A stretch of 64,000 nucleotides of DNA from Flavimaribacter sediminis. GTDB lineage: Bacteria > Pseudomonadota > Alphaproteobacteria > Rhizobiales > Rhizobiaceae. Positions 8,805-18,836 of the stretch are shown piece after piece. The number at the start of each line of letters is the position of its first letter. Position 1 is the stretch's first letter. The notes beneath the pieces were generated by a model, which searched no databases, was not told where the DNA came from, and saw only the letters and a list, made by a program, of their open reading frames with translations. The position numbers and the translations under genes were made by a program. Location: contig NZ_JAICBX010000006.1 of assembly GCF_019492055.1 (NCBI RefSeq), positions 179,617 through 243,616 of the forward strand. The letters run 5' to 3'.

Positions 8805-9814
8805 GCGATCTGCAGGAACTGCTGACAGGAATTCTGCTCGTAGCTGGCGCAACCCTGTTCGTGGCGTTATTCACCGCGCCCTTTGAAGCGATGACGTGGT
8901 GGTCGCGCTGGACAACCACGGATGACGGCGACCTTGAAAACGTCGACGGGCTGCCAATCGACAAGCTCTCCGAAAATCCAGCGGCGATCAACGAAGCCGA
9001 CGATAAGGCGGTCGTGGTCTACGTCACAGGCATCGGAACAATCACGGGTGACTCGCATCCGCCTCTGGAGGCGAATTTTCTGGACGAACTGAAAAAGGCG
9101 ATGCCCTACGCGACCATCATCCAGGACTTTTTCCCGTATTCCCCGATGGGCATTCCGCTTACCGGCCAGCGCATCTTTGGCTGGTTCTGGCGCTATCTCG
9201 GCGGCCACAGCGCCAACGTAGCCAAGAACCTGATCCGGTTGCGCAACATGTTTCAGGTGCTTGTGGCCGCTGACGGCAGATATGGTCCGATCTACAGCGC
9301 AGGCACCTATCAGGTCATCCGCAAGAAACTGTACCAGTCAGGTCAGACGCCGGGCTCCCACCGTCCTGTGATATTGCTGGGCTACAGCGGCGGGGCGGAA
9401 GTCTCGGTCGGCGCCGCCCCCTTTTTGCGAACGGCGTTCAAGGCAAGGCTCTCGCTACTTTCGCTTGGCGGCGTGCTTTCTTCCCATTCCGGGCTTTCCG
9501 CGCTGGATGACATTGTCCATATACAGGGCACGGCCGATCGCGTCACTCGCATCGGCGCCGTCGGGTTCATTCACCGCTGGCGAATTTTCGCGAAATCCTA
9601 CTGGAACGAGGCGCGTCGCGAGGGCCGTATAACGCGGATCACATTTCCTGGAGTTGGACACAACGGACCCAATGGCTATCTCGATGACGCCAGCAGCCCC
9701 GCAGAGGGGCAGCCGAGCAATATGCGGATGACGGTCGACGCAATCAAACGCATGGTCGACAACGAGATCGCGGAAAGCGAGAGAGACCGAAACTACAAGT
9801 CCTCAACGGTCTGA
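8801..9814 (+). CDS. membrane-anchored alpha/beta-hydrolase
   Basis: 337 residues. One N-terminal hydrophobic segment (about 7-28) anchors it; the rest is a hydrolase-like domain with an early VVVYVTGIG strand-loop, a nucleophile elbow LLGYSGGAE (about residue 190) and a late PGVGHNGPNGYL segment that can supply the catalytic histidine. This triad order is typical of alpha/beta hydrolases. Substrate unknown. It overlaps the preceding membrane protein gene by four bases. A hydrolase next to a membrane protein repeats the theme of the genes at 4365-7127. Confidence 0.65.
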   Translation: MSDLQELLTGILLVAGATLFVALFTAPFEAMTWWSRWTTTDDGDLENVDGLPIDKLSENPAAINEADDKAVVVYVTGIGTITGDSHPPLEANFLDELKKAMPYATIIQDFFPYSPMGIPLTGQRIFGWFWRYLGGHSANVAKNLIRLRNMFQVLVAADGRYGPIYSAGTYQVIRKKLYQSGQTPGSHRPVILLGYSGGAEVSVGAAPFLRTAFKARLSLLSLGGVLSSHSGLSALDDIVHIQGTADRVTRIGAVGFIHRWRIFAKSYWNEARREGRITRITFPGVGHNGPNGYLDDASSPAEGQPSNMRMTVDAIKRMVDNEIAESERDRNYKSSTV

Positions 9815-9860
9815 AACCACACCGAACAGTCAAAGCAGAGACGAAAGAAGGAGTGCAAGA

Positions 9861-10241
9861 ATGCAAACCGAACAACTGGGCGACACGGTCTTCGAAACCT
9901 GGACGCCGGAGGAGGTTTACGAGGCCTTGACGCAACATCGCATCGTGCTGATCGACGTCAGAACGCCCCAGGAGTTCATGTTCGAACATATTGAAGGCGC
10001 GCTTCTTTCGCCGATGGCGTTCTTTTCTGCGCAAGACCTGCCTTCGCAGCAGGGCAAGCCTGTCGTGCTCCACTGTGGCTCCGGCGTCAGATCCGGCCGC
10101 GTGGCGAAGATGTGCAGCGAGGCAGGCGTCGACAAGATAGCGCACATGGATGGTGGTTTCGGCAAGTGGAAGGAAGCACGGCTTCCCTATATCGGCACGG
10201 AAATGAGCACTGGCTCCCCAAAACGCATGCAGATGGAATGA
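9861..10241 (+). CDS. rhodanese-like domain protein
   Basis: 126-residue single rhodanese domain. The active-site cysteine is C72 in VVLHCGSGVRSGR, a six-residue loop as in sulfurtransferases, and IDVRTPQEF is the conserved strand. Such proteins carry sulfur as a persulfide, often in the cytoplasm; no signal peptide is seen. The ATG at 9861 follows a GAAGGAG ribosome site. Its stop overlaps the start of the next gene as ATGA. Confidence 0.85.
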   Translation: MQTEQLGDTVFETWTPEEVYEALTQHRIVLIDVRTPQEFMFEHIEGALLSPMAFFSAQDLPSQQGKPVVLHCGSGVRSGRVAKMCSEAGVDKIAHMDGGFGKWKEARLPYIGTEMSTGSPKRMQME

Positions 10242-10780
10242 ATGCGGGCGAACGCCGCTTCTTTGTTCTGTCCGGCTGTTCGGGAGGCGGAAAGTCCACG
10301 CTGTTATCGGAACTCGCCGAAAGAGGATACGCCACCGTTGAAGAACCTGGGCGCAGGATAGTCCGTCAGGAACTGGGCAATGGCGGAGCAGCCCTGCCCT
10401 GGCGCGATCCCGCAGCCTTCGCGCGCAGGGCTGTTGCGCTGGCGCAGGAGGATTGGCAGCAGGCGCAGGCGGCCGATGGACCGGTATTCTTCGACCGCGG
10501 CCTTGTCGACGCAGCAGCCGCCCTGGAACATGCCACAGGAAAACCTTTCCTGGAATCCATGTGCAGTCCGCGACACTTTCATCACATGATGTTCCTCGCG
10601 CAGCCCTGGCCGGAGCTTTTCGGTCAGGACACGGAGCGCAGACACGATTTCGGCGAGGCCGTCGCCGAGTTTGAGAGGCTTGTGAAAGCCTATCGGTCAT
10701 TGAACTACACGGTCGTTCCTCTGCCCAAGGCGCCGGTTCAAACCCGGGCGGATTTCGTCGTCTCGATGACAGCGGTCTGA
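10238..10780 (+). CDS. P-loop ATPase (AAA_28-like)
   Basis: About 180 residues. Walker A is LSGCSGGGKS at residues 11-20, and PVFFDRGLVD in the middle is a Walker-B-like acidic strand. The protein resembles the short predicted ATPases/kinases that occur singly in many proteobacteria; the role is unknown, and a nucleotide or small-molecule kinase is possible. ATG at 10238 shares four bases with the rhodanese stop, so it is coupled to that gene; a longer upstream reading in this frame overlaps the rhodanese and is not credible. Confidence 0.7.
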   Translation: MNAGERRFFVLSGCSGGGKSTLLSELAERGYATVEEPGRRIVRQELGNGGAALPWRDPAAFARRAVALAQEDWQQAQAADGPVFFDRGLVDAAAALEHATGKPFLESMCSPRHFHHMMFLAQPWPELFGQDTERRHDFGEAVAEFERLVKAYRSLNYTVVPLPKAPVQTRADFVVSMTAV

Positions 10781-10925
10781 TCCGTTCGGTGATCCAACCG
10801 CCGTTGATGGCTTTCAGATTTGGAGACTGGCGGCGTCAAATCCATAGAGCCCTCTGCCAGTTATCACGTTGTCATTGTTCGGCCCCGCAACAAAGACGAC
10901 AAAACTTCTGCACTGTCGCCATGGC

Positions 10926-12035
10926 CTATGAACTGGTCATTCCCTTCCTGTCCGCCGCTTCCGCAAAGGGTTGTTTGGCCCAGTCCTTGCCGATGCGCCC
11001 GTCACTCGACAGCAGTATGGCGATTGGTCGCGTCGGCTCGAACGCCGCTAGAACGATAACCACCACAGACGTCATCGGAACCGCCAGAATGGCGCCTGCG
11101 ACGCCCCAGATCGCGTACCAGACAGTCAGCGAAATTAGAATGATGAACGGACTGAGGTTGAGGGATCGGCCAAAGAGGCGTGGCTCCACGACGCCGCCCA
11201 TGAACATTTGCGATGCTGTCAGCGTGACAAAGACGAAAAGCAGCGAGGGGATCGAGCCGAATTGTGCGGCGGCGAGAAGGACGGGAGCGGCTACGCCGAC
11301 CATCGATCCCACATACGGGATGTAGTTGAGAACGCCAATGAAAACAGCGAAGAAACCTGCAAAATCAAGCCCGATCGCCAGCATTGCGACATAGCTGATC
11401 AATCCCAGCATAACATTGACGAGGGTTTTCAGCGTCAGATACTCGCCAATGCGCTGGTTGACGCTTCCAACGACATCCATTGCGGTCTCGGCGTCATTTC
11501 GACTACCGGCCGCAAGCATAATCTTGCGCGGCAGATGCAACCGCTCGGCAATCAGGAAAGTCGCATAGAAGATCACGACGAAAATCTGCCCGGCGAAGGA
11601 GCCGACGGATGTCACGGTCGTGCTGATGACCCTCTGTAGATTGACATTTCCAAGGAACAGATTGCGTATCGTGTCCCAGGAAGGCTCGTCGTCGATACCC
11701 AGATAGTTCGCGACGTCTCCGATGAACAGCAGCAAGGTCGACTGGTATTGCGGCGCAAGCGCCACAATCCGCTGAACGTTTTCGGCGAACAGAAAAATCA
11801 TCAAAACGGCAAGAAAAATGAATAGCAACAAGGCGGTGACGTTGCGCAGCCAGAGCGGAATCAGCGACCCAACCACAGGAACCCGCCCCAGCGCGGACGC
11901 GATCGTCGACAGGATATAGACCGAAATGATGCCGGAGATGATCGGAATGAATATCGGCTTTCCGATGTGCAATATGTAACCGATCATGATGGCGAAGGCC
12001 AATCCATAGACCAGATTACGAAAGCGGTCGTTCAT
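10926..12035 (-). CDS. AI-2E family transporter (PerM-like permease)
   Basis: 369-residue membrane protein with about eight hydrophobic segments and the family core: a long central extramembrane region, then LNYIPYVGSMVG, and finally the conserved VVEPRLFGRSLNLSP segment. The family exports or imports small signals or acts as a Na+/H+ antiporter; the substrate cannot be read from sequence. An AGGAG site seven bases before the ATG at 12035 supports the start. It is divergent from the FUSC gene, with which it shares a 206-base promoter region. Confidence 0.85.
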   Translation of the reverse strand: MNDRFRNLVYGLAFAIMIGYILHIGKPIFIPIISGIISVYILSTIASALGRVPVVGSLIPLWLRNVTALLLFIFLAVLMIFLFAENVQRIVALAPQYQSTLLLFIGDVANYLGIDDEPSWDTIRNLFLGNVNLQRVISTTVTSVGSFAGQIFVVIFYATFLIAERLHLPRKIMLAAGSRNDAETAMDVVGSVNQRIGEYLTLKTLVNVMLGLISYVAMLAIGLDFAGFFAVFIGVLNYIPYVGSMVGVAAPVLLAAAQFGSIPSLLFVFVTLTASQMFMGGVVEPRLFGRSLNLSPFIILISLTVWYAIWGVAGAILAVPMTSVVVIVLAAFEPTRPIAILLSSDGRIGKDWAKQPFAEAADRKGMTSS

Positions 12036-12241
12036 TCAGCGGCTCCTGCTTGTGCAGCTTCTGGTGCGAAGTAGACCTGCATTCCTGTATGATTACAAGC
12101 CTCCGCCTCGTCTTCGACAGCGCCTGTTCGGAAGTCACGGTCCATTCCATATACTACCGTTATTGATTGGTTTTTTGACAAGGAAACATACACTGTGAGA
12201 GCGATCGATAGAGACACATTGAGGGACCCGGAAAGCGCGCG

Positions 12242-14275
12242 ATGACCCTTGGACTGACCAGGTTGGCATCCTTTCTTCGCCGGGTGGATCCCGGCGGCCT
12301 CAACCTGGTTCGCGGACTGCATTTCGGTCTTGCAACCATCCTTGCAGGCTGCATCGGTTATGGGCTCCACCGCCTCGCCCCGCCTGGCGTCGTGCCGAAC
12401 CTGACGATATTTTGCGCCGCAAGCGCCGCCTTCAGCCTGCTGTTTCTGACGCCCGGGCCGAAACCGACAGAGTTCAGGCTGATCTTGCGCAACGGCGCCG
12501 TAGTCCTGGCGGTGCTCCTCGTCGGAGCAATCGTCGGCTGGGGCAGCCTCGATCCAAGCGGCCGGCTCGTCACCTATATCTGGGTACCGGTCATAGCGTT
12601 CGGGTTTTACCTGCGGCGTTACGGCGTCGACGGAACCCAGGTCGGAAGACTGATGTCGATGATGTTCATGTTTCTCGTCATCGAGAACCCGGATCGGAGC
12701 GTTTCATGGTGGCTTCCCCTTGCCGCTCTGATCGGCGCGGGATCGGCCATTGTCGTGCGTATTCTAGGCTGGCGGCCTTCTTCCCTCAATGCATTTGCGT
12801 CCGAGGAGCACTCAATTCTGTCAGAGTTTGCGCGAAGATTGAGAGACAACGATGTGGCGGATCAGCTGGAAGTCGATGATTTACGGGCGCGCTGGACCGA
12901 GTTCGCACGCCTCTCCAATACTGTCGTTTTTCAAAACCCCCAGCTCAGCGACGATGTCCAGACGCGGGTTCTGCGCGTTCTGCGCATTCTGCTTTCCGGT
13001 CAGTACATCGGCGACCTTTACCAAGAGATCGCCGCGTCGGGAAATGGCGATGTGATCGCTCGTCCGGATCTTGCAGCGTTGCGCAAGGATGTCGCGCAGG
13101 TTTTGCTTGGCTCCGATCGCTACAGCGTGAAAACCCCTGATGAGGTCGAACGCATTCGCGAGCGCCTCCTCTCATCCGGAGGTGGGAACGATCAAAAAGA
13201 CTTCTACGAATTCAGATTGTTCGCCGCCTACGCAAGAATTTTCGAAATATTGCAGACAACGGGAACCGGCAAGCCGACGCCGGAGCCTCGCCGCGTCTGG
13301 CAGGTCAACGCAGCAGACTCAGAAGCTGCAAACCGAATGGCTATACAGGGATTTGTCGCCGCAAGCGTCACGATTTTCCTGACCTCATGGTTCAATCTCG
13401 CCCACGGTTTCTGGGCCACGATGACAGTCTATATGGTGCTCAGCGGCACCGCGGGCGCAACGCTGCAGAGGATGACCGAAAGAACCATCGGAACGGCCGC
13501 CGGCGCCGCCCTGGCGATCCTGGTTGAAAACACAATTCCTTTGACGTCGGTTCAGGCCGCAACTGCTTTGTTGGCGTTGGGACTTGTCGTACTTGCGCTT
13601 CCCGGAAACTACACAATTGCATCCGGCCTGATTAGCTACACCGTACTCATCGCCTTCCATCTTCTGGCCGACGCTGGCAGCGGAAATGCACTTGCGCGCG
13701 TATATGACACCTTCATCGGCGCATTCACCGGGCTCGCCGCCGCGCTGCTGATTTTCCCGGTCAGGTCGGTCGACAAGATCGACCCCTTCTTGGTGGATAT
13801 CAGAAGCAAGGCGTTGGATCTCGTACACACCGCGACCGATGTTCAAAAGCAGCAGCTGAACGCGTCCGTGGCGGCGCTTGAACAGTCCTCCAGGAAGCTC
13901 GCCGAGATCATTCCCGAGATTGAGGCCGAACGTCTGCTCGACCTTCAGCCGCCGAAGAAACTCAGGAGACGCCTGGCTTATGCCGACGCGCTGGTCTCAT
14001 ACGTCACCCTCTATGTCGATACGCGCTCGAAGACAGAACCGTTTCAACTCTCCAACGAGACAGCAGAATTTCTTCGCACCGTTCAGGAGCAACTGGAAAA
14101 GGCTTTGCTGCCATCCCCCGAGGCGCCCGGAGCGGCAGCCGACACGCTGAAAAAGCTGGAAATACCCCGTCTTGACGTGGACAGCCGTCGGCTCACGATG
14201 ATGCTCATCGGAATAAGATATTACGCCTACAAGACAGCCACGGTTCTGCACGAGTTGAATACGCTCAAGCCCTGA
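12242..14275 (+). CDS. FUSC family membrane protein (aromatic acid exporter-like)
   Basis: 677 residues with two blocks of transmembrane segments (about residues 25-180 and 365-510) separated by a soluble region, and a soluble helical C-terminal domain. This is the duplicated layout of the fusaric acid resistance/AaeB-like family of exporters of aromatic acids and other toxic compounds. The second block contains the family-like SWFNLAHGFWATMTVYMVLS segment, part of the FUSC core. It lies between the AI-2E permease and the convergent RND pump, consistent with an efflux cluster, though each gene seems to have its own promoter. Confidence 0.8.
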   Translation: MTLGLTRLASFLRRVDPGGLNLVRGLHFGLATILAGCIGYGLHRLAPPGVVPNLTIFCAASAAFSLLFLTPGPKPTEFRLILRNGAVVLAVLLVGAIVGWGSLDPSGRLVTYIWVPVIAFGFYLRRYGVDGTQVGRLMSMMFMFLVIENPDRSVSWWLPLAALIGAGSAIVVRILGWRPSSLNAFASEEHSILSEFARRLRDNDVADQLEVDDLRARWTEFARLSNTVVFQNPQLSDDVQTRVLRVLRILLSGQYIGDLYQEIAASGNGDVIARPDLAALRKDVAQVLLGSDRYSVKTPDEVERIRERLLSSGGGNDQKDFYEFRLFAAYARIFEILQTTGTGKPTPEPRRVWQVNAADSEAANRMAIQGFVAASVTIFLTSWFNLAHGFWATMTVYMVLSGTAGATLQRMTERTIGTAAGAALAILVENTIPLTSVQAATALLALGLVVLALPGNYTIASGLISYTVLIAFHLLADAGSGNALARVYDTFIGAFTGLAAALLIFPVRSVDKIDPFLVDIRSKALDLVHTATDVQKQQLNASVAALEQSSRKLAEIIPEIEAERLLDLQPPKKLRRRLAYADALVSYVTLYVDTRSKTEPFQLSNETAEFLRTVQEQLEKALLPSPEAPGAAADTLKKLEIPRLDVDSRRLTMMLIGIRYYAYKTATVLHELNTLKP

Positions 14276-14315
14276 GGCCAAACCGCTTCGGCGATCGGGT
14301 GCGCGCCGGAGGTCC

Positions 14316-17300
14316 TTATGCCGCGCCTTGCTCCGTCCCTGTTTGTTCGGGCTGGTTCCGGCGACGGCGCCAATTGTTCGCCTTTTCGCGCATCGACTGG
14401 AATACGAAATATAGTACCGGAACCATCAGCAGACCCAATGTGCTGTCCACCAGCATCCCGGCGAACACCGGCACGCCGATCGACAATCTGGCGCTCGCTC
14501 CCGGCCCGGAGGCGAAGATAAGCGGCAGGACGCCGATGACGAAGCAGAGACCGGTCATCGTGACAGGTCTGAACCTGAGCTTTGCAGCGCTCAGCGCCGC
14601 ATGGGCGATGCTGGCGCCTTCGTCGCGGCGCACCTTGGCGAACTCCACGATCATGATCGCCTTCTTTGCCGCGAGCGCAATCAGCAGCACCAGCCCGATC
14701 TGCGCGTAGATGTTGTTGTTCAGAAAGGAGATAAAATACAGCGGCAACAAGGCGCCGAACACCGACATCACGGTCGACGTCATGACGGACATCGGCAGTG
14801 TCCAGCTTTCATATTGGGCGACCAGAAACAAGTAGGCGAATATGACTGCAAGGATGAGGATGTAAACGACAAGGCCGCCTGCCTGGACCTCCTGCAGCGT
14901 TACGCCGCTCCAATCGATGCGATAGCCATCCGGCAGGGTTTTCGCCGCAACCTCTTGCATCGCCTTGATCCCCTCACCCGACGCAACGCCGGGCTCGAGC
15001 AACCCGGTGATCGATGAGGCTTGGAAAAGATTGTAGCGATAGATCTGGTCCGTTCCGAGAATCGGGCTCTCCGTTATGAGCGCGCTGAGTGGAATCATCT
15101 CGTTCGAGTTGGTTCGAACATAGATGTCGCGGACATCGTCGATCGACTGGCGGAATTTCGACTCGGCGGTGAGGACGACCCAGTAGATATTGCCGTCAAT
15201 CACGAAATTGTTGACGTAATACTCGCCAAGATTGGCCTGGAGCACCTCGTAAATATTCGAAATATCGACACCCAGCGTCTGCGCCCGGTCACGATCGATC
15301 GCGAGATAATATTGCGGCGTCGTCGCAGCGAAATTGCCAAACGCCTGTTTGTATTCCGGCGTCGCGTTCAACGCTGTCAGGAACGCGCGCTGGACGGAGT
15401 CGAGCTTCTGCAGACTGCCCGAATTGAGATCCACAAGCTCGGCGGCCGTTCCGCCGCTGGAGCCAACGCCCTGGATCGTCGGCAAAGGAAATACGACGGC
15501 TGTCGCGGAAGGCAAAGCGTTGAACTCGCTGTTGAGCGTGGCGAGGATGCTGTACCATTGGGTTTCCGGCGTTGTTCGCTCGCTCCAGTCCTTCAGGACC
15601 GCGACGATCATGCCGGTGTTCGGACGCGTCCCGTTGATGAGACTATCGCCGCTCACTCCGATGACGTTGAGAACCCCCGGCGTCTTTGCGGTGATATCAC
15701 TCAGCTGAGTGATGACTTCCTCGGTGCGCTGAATGGAGGCTCCGTCGGGCAATGTTATGCTCGACATCAGCACGCCCTGGTCCTCCTGCGGAATGAAGCC
15801 AGTGGGCGTTGCCTGGAACAGATAGACCGTTGCGCCAATGAAGCAGGCGAATATCACCAGCGTTACGCCGGCGTAACGCAGCATTCTGAACGTCAGCCAC
15901 ATATATCCGCGCCGCAGCCGATCCACCGTCCAGGGTATGACTCTCAGCGGCCCCATCGCCTGGCCGGTGTTTCTCTTCAACAGGAGCGAACACAGCGCTG
16001 GACCCAGCGTCAACGCGTTGACTGCGGAGAGCGAGAACGCAAAAACGATCGTAAGTGCAAATTCCAGATAGATTTTTCCGGTGATTCCCGGAAAAAAGCA
16101 GACCGGCACGAAAACCGCCGCCAGCACAAAGGTTGTGGCGATAATCGGTCCGGTGATCTGCGACATCGCCTTGAGCGTCGCCTCTCTGGGCTCCAGTTCC
16201 TCCTCTTCCATGATGCGTTCGGCGTTTTCGATGATGACGATCGCATCGTCCACCACGAGGGTGATGGCAAGAATGATTGCAAACAGCGTAATCATGTTGG
16301 CGCTGAAGCCGATGAGGTAGATCAGCGCCACGGCGCCCAGAAGCGAGACGGGAATTGCAATCGCCGGAATGATCGTCGCCCGCCAGCTCAAAAGGAACAT
16401 GAAGGTCACTGCGATGACCAGAAGAGCGGTAATTCCCAACGTCTCCATGACTTCCCGCACCGAAGCGCGAACAGCCTTCGTCACGTCATAGGTGAGATTG
16501 TACGCAACGCCTTCAGGAAAGGATTTGGCCAGTTCGTCCATCTGCTTGTAGACGCCGTCGGCGACGTCGAGAGCGTTCGCGCCGCTTTCAAGCAGGATCT
16601 GGATCGCGGCCGCCGGCGTGTTGTTGAAGGTGGCGTTTGAATTGTAGGTTTCCGAACCGAGTTGCAAGCGGGCGACGTCGCTCAACCTGACCAGCGATCC
16701 GTCCGTATTGGCCTGCACGATGATCTTTTCGAACTGCTCGACCGTATCCAGCAAACCCTCGGCTTGCAGCGTGTACTGAAAGTCGACCTTGCCCTCGCCG
16801 AACGGCGGGGCGCCGACCGAGCCGGCGGTCGCCTGGACGTTCTGGGCTTTGATCGCATCGACGACATCCGACGCCGTCAGGTTGAGGTAAGTCAGCTTGT
16901 CTGTGTCCAGCCATACCCGCATGCTGTAATTCAGTTGGCCGAACTGGGCCGTGCCGCCCACGCCCGGAATGCGGCTCAAGGGCTCTTGCACATGGTTTGC
17001 CGCATAGTTGCTGAGAAAGAGTTCGTCCCGCGACTGATCCGGCGATATCAGGTTGATCACCTGAATCATGTTGCTGGACTGTTTGGACGTGATTACGCCC
17101 TGCTGGACCACCGTGGCGGGCAAAAGCGCCGTCGCCATGGCGACCCGGTTCTGCACGTTGACGGCCGCGATATCCGGATCCGTGCCGATGCGGAAATTGA
17201 CCGTCAGGACATAGTTGCCGCTGTTGTCGCTGGTCGACGTCATGTACAGCATGCCGTCGACGCCGTTGACCTGCTGCTCAATCGGCGTGGCGACGGTGTC

Positions 17301-17477
17301 CTGGATCACCTTTGCGCTGGCGCCGGGATATTGCGCCGTCACCGAAACCTGGGGCGGCGCAATGTTCGGATAGTCCGCAATCGGGATGAATATGATGCCG
17401 ATCGCTCCGACGAGCGAGGTGACGATAGCGATGACGACGGCGAATTTCGGCCGATCGATAAAGAACTCGGAAATCAT
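14316..17477 (-). CDS. RND multidrug efflux pump inner-membrane subunit (HAE1 family)
   Basis: 1,053-residue AcrB/MexB-type proton-driven pump. It begins with EFFIDRPKFAVVIAIV, the usual first helix. TM4 carries the proton-relay aspartate pair in LVVDDAIVIIENAER, and the two large periplasmic loops are complete. The length matches the family (about 1,030-1,060). The ATG at 17477 with GGGAG seven bases upstream is preferred over the adjacent TTG. It follows the adaptor gene by 12 bases on the same strand. No outer-membrane channel gene is next to it, so the pump probably uses a TolC-type channel encoded elsewhere. No TetR repressor gene flanks it. Confidence 0.95.
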   Translation of the reverse strand: MISEFFIDRPKFAVVIAIVTSLVGAIGIIFIPIADYPNIAPPQVSVTAQYPGASAKVIQDTVATPIEQQVNGVDGMLYMTSTSDNSGNYVLTVNFRIGTDPDIAAVNVQNRVAMATALLPATVVQQGVITSKQSSNMIQVINLISPDQSRDELFLSNYAANHVQEPLSRIPGVGGTAQFGQLNYSMRVWLDTDKLTYLNLTASDVVDAIKAQNVQATAGSVGAPPFGEGKVDFQYTLQAEGLLDTVEQFEKIIVQANTDGSLVRLSDVARLQLGSETYNSNATFNNTPAAAIQILLESGANALDVADGVYKQMDELAKSFPEGVAYNLTYDVTKAVRASVREVMETLGITALLVIAVTFMFLLSWRATIIPAIAIPVSLLGAVALIYLIGFSANMITLFAIILAITLVVDDAIVIIENAERIMEEEELEPREATLKAMSQITGPIIATTFVLAAVFVPVCFFPGITGKIYLEFALTIVFAFSLSAVNALTLGPALCSLLLKRNTGQAMGPLRVIPWTVDRLRRGYMWLTFRMLRYAGVTLVIFACFIGATVYLFQATPTGFIPQEDQGVLMSSITLPDGASIQRTEEVITQLSDITAKTPGVLNVIGVSGDSLINGTRPNTGMIVAVLKDWSERTTPETQWYSILATLNSEFNALPSATAVVFPLPTIQGVGSSGGTAAELVDLNSGSLQKLDSVQRAFLTALNATPEYKQAFGNFAATTPQYYLAIDRDRAQTLGVDISNIYEVLQANLGEYYVNNFVIDGNIYWVVLTAESKFRQSIDDVRDIYVRTNSNEMIPLSALITESPILGTDQIYRYNLFQASSITGLLEPGVASGEGIKAMQEVAAKTLPDGYRIDWSGVTLQEVQAGGLVVYILILAVIFAYLFLVAQYESWTLPMSVMTSTVMSVFGALLPLYFISFLNNNIYAQIGLVLLIALAAKKAIMIVEFAKVRRDEGASIAHAALSAAKLRFRPVTMTGLCFVIGVLPLIFASGPGASARLSIGVPVFAGMLVDSTLGLLMVPVLYFVFQSMREKANNWRRRRNQPEQTGTEQGAA

Positions 17478-17489
17478 CAATCGCTCCCG

Positions 17490-18593
17490 TCAGCTCTGCT
17501 GCTCGACAGGCTTGACGACGATTCCAGGCTGCACCTTCTGAAGGCCCTGTACGATGACTTTCTGACCTTTTTCCAAACCTGACTTGACGACCCACATGCC
17601 GGCCTGTTGCGCGCCAACCTGGATGTCCTTCCGTTCGACCTTGTTGTCATCGCCGACGATGAAAACGAAGTGGCCCTTCTGGTCGAGTTGCACAGCAAGC
17701 TGCGGCGCCACGAGTTCCGGCTTGGCAGCCGGATCCATCGTCTTCGCGGTAATGAACTGACCGGGAATCAGAATGCCGTCGGGGTTGTCGAAGGTCGCTC
17801 TGATTTCCGTAGTGTCCGTCGACTGTTCGATCGCGACCCCGACATAGTTGATCTTGCCCTTTTTGGGATAAACGTCCCCGTTCGAGAGCGTGATTTCCAC
17901 GTCGAGTTTCGCCTGGTCTTCTCCGATCAATCCCTTCTGTCGCGCGTCGACGAGGTCGGCTTCGCTCATGTAGAACCGGACATAGATGGGATCGACGCTC
18001 AGAATGGTCGCCAAAGGGCCGCTTTCCGGAGTTACGAGGTTGCCCACGTTGATATTGGTGGTGCTGATCCTGCCGTCGATCGGGCTGGTGATCGTCGTAT
18101 AGCCGAGATTGATCTGGTCCAGTTCCAGCTGAGCCTTGGCTTCGCCGAGCGTCGCCTGACTGCTCTGCAGGTCGGCTTCCGCCTGATCCACCGCCGATTG
18201 CGGCTGGTCCTGCTTGTCGCGCAGGAACTTCATGCGTTCGAACGTCTTCTGGTTGTCCGTTACCGTGGCCTGCGCGCCCTTCACGGTCGCCGACGACTTG
18301 TCGACATTCGCCTTGTAGGTGTCCTTTTCTATCTCATAAAGGACATCGCCTTTCTTGACGATCGCGCCTTCCGTGAAATTGCGCTTTTCGAGAAACCCGG
18401 TCACCCGGACCTGCAGATCAACGGTGCTGACTGCAATCACCCTGCCAACATATTTATTCAGGGCGGCGGGAGACTGCTCCGTCACCGTCGAAACCACGAC
18501 AGCGGGCGGTGGCGAGGAGCTGGCGGTTTGCGCTTGCGCCGCTAATGGCGCCAACGCCATGGACAGTCCTGCTAACGCCACTCTGAAAATCAT
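17490..18593 (-). CDS. RND efflux periplasmic adaptor (membrane fusion protein)
   Basis: 367 residues. A signal peptide ending near AQAQT is followed by the barrel-sandwich and alpha-hairpin layout of AcrA/MexA: VIAVSTVDLQVRVTGFL, EGAIVKKGDVLYEI, a coiled-coil hairpin at about 95-165, then TTITSPIDGRIS and the beta-barrel part. It bridges the inner-membrane pump to the outer-membrane channel. The gene is the first of the two-gene operon; the 243-base region upstream is AT-rich and shared with the divergent dehydrogenase gene. Confidence 0.92.
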   Translation of the reverse strand: MIFRVALAGLSMALAPLAAQAQTASSSPPPAVVVSTVTEQSPAALNKYVGRVIAVSTVDLQVRVTGFLEKRNFTEGAIVKKGDVLYEIEKDTYKANVDKSSATVKGAQATVTDNQKTFERMKFLRDKQDQPQSAVDQAEADLQSSQATLGEAKAQLELDQINLGYTTITSPIDGRISTTNINVGNLVTPESGPLATILSVDPIYVRFYMSEADLVDARQKGLIGEDQAKLDVEITLSNGDVYPKKGKINYVGVAIEQSTDTTEIRATFDNPDGILIPGQFITAKTMDPAAKPELVAPQLAVQLDQKGHFVFIVGDDNKVERKDIQVGAQQAGMWVVKSGLEKGQKVIVQGLQKVQPGIVVKPVEQQS

Positions 18594-18836
18594 GAAACGA
18601 ACGCCCCCATTCTATTGGAGCCGCTATTCTAGCCGATATTATTCTTGAGATCAGTAAACTATTCCTGATTTTCATCGCGCCATCATATCGTCTACTAATG
18701 GTAGAAATATACAAATACTCTTATAGGTTGTATTTCTTTACGCGAGACAATCTATGTATTATATTACTATGCAGTATTTCCGCGTTGCGTATCGGAAGTC
18801 GCGCGTGGTTAGCGAACGCCAGCGAGGTGGTGAACC
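18594..18836. promoter_or_regulatory. AT-rich divergent promoter region
   Basis: 243 bases between the RND operon (minus) and the dehydrogenase (plus). The stretch around 18640-18780 is markedly AT-rich compared with the flanking genes and must carry promoters in both directions. A short inverted repeat CTAC-TAATG-GTAG lies near 18694-18706. No regulator binding site could be assigned. Confidence 0.4.

Noticed and set aside
12032..12145. 37-residue minus-strand frame ending on the AI-2E permease start codon
   Set aside because: No ribosome site and no family features; the permease gene has its own good ribosome site, so coupling is not needed.
15021..16640. 539-residue plus-strand frame over the RND pump gene
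   Set aside because: Antisense shadow of a strongly conserved pump gene; composition rich in Arg, Asp and His, without recognisable domains.
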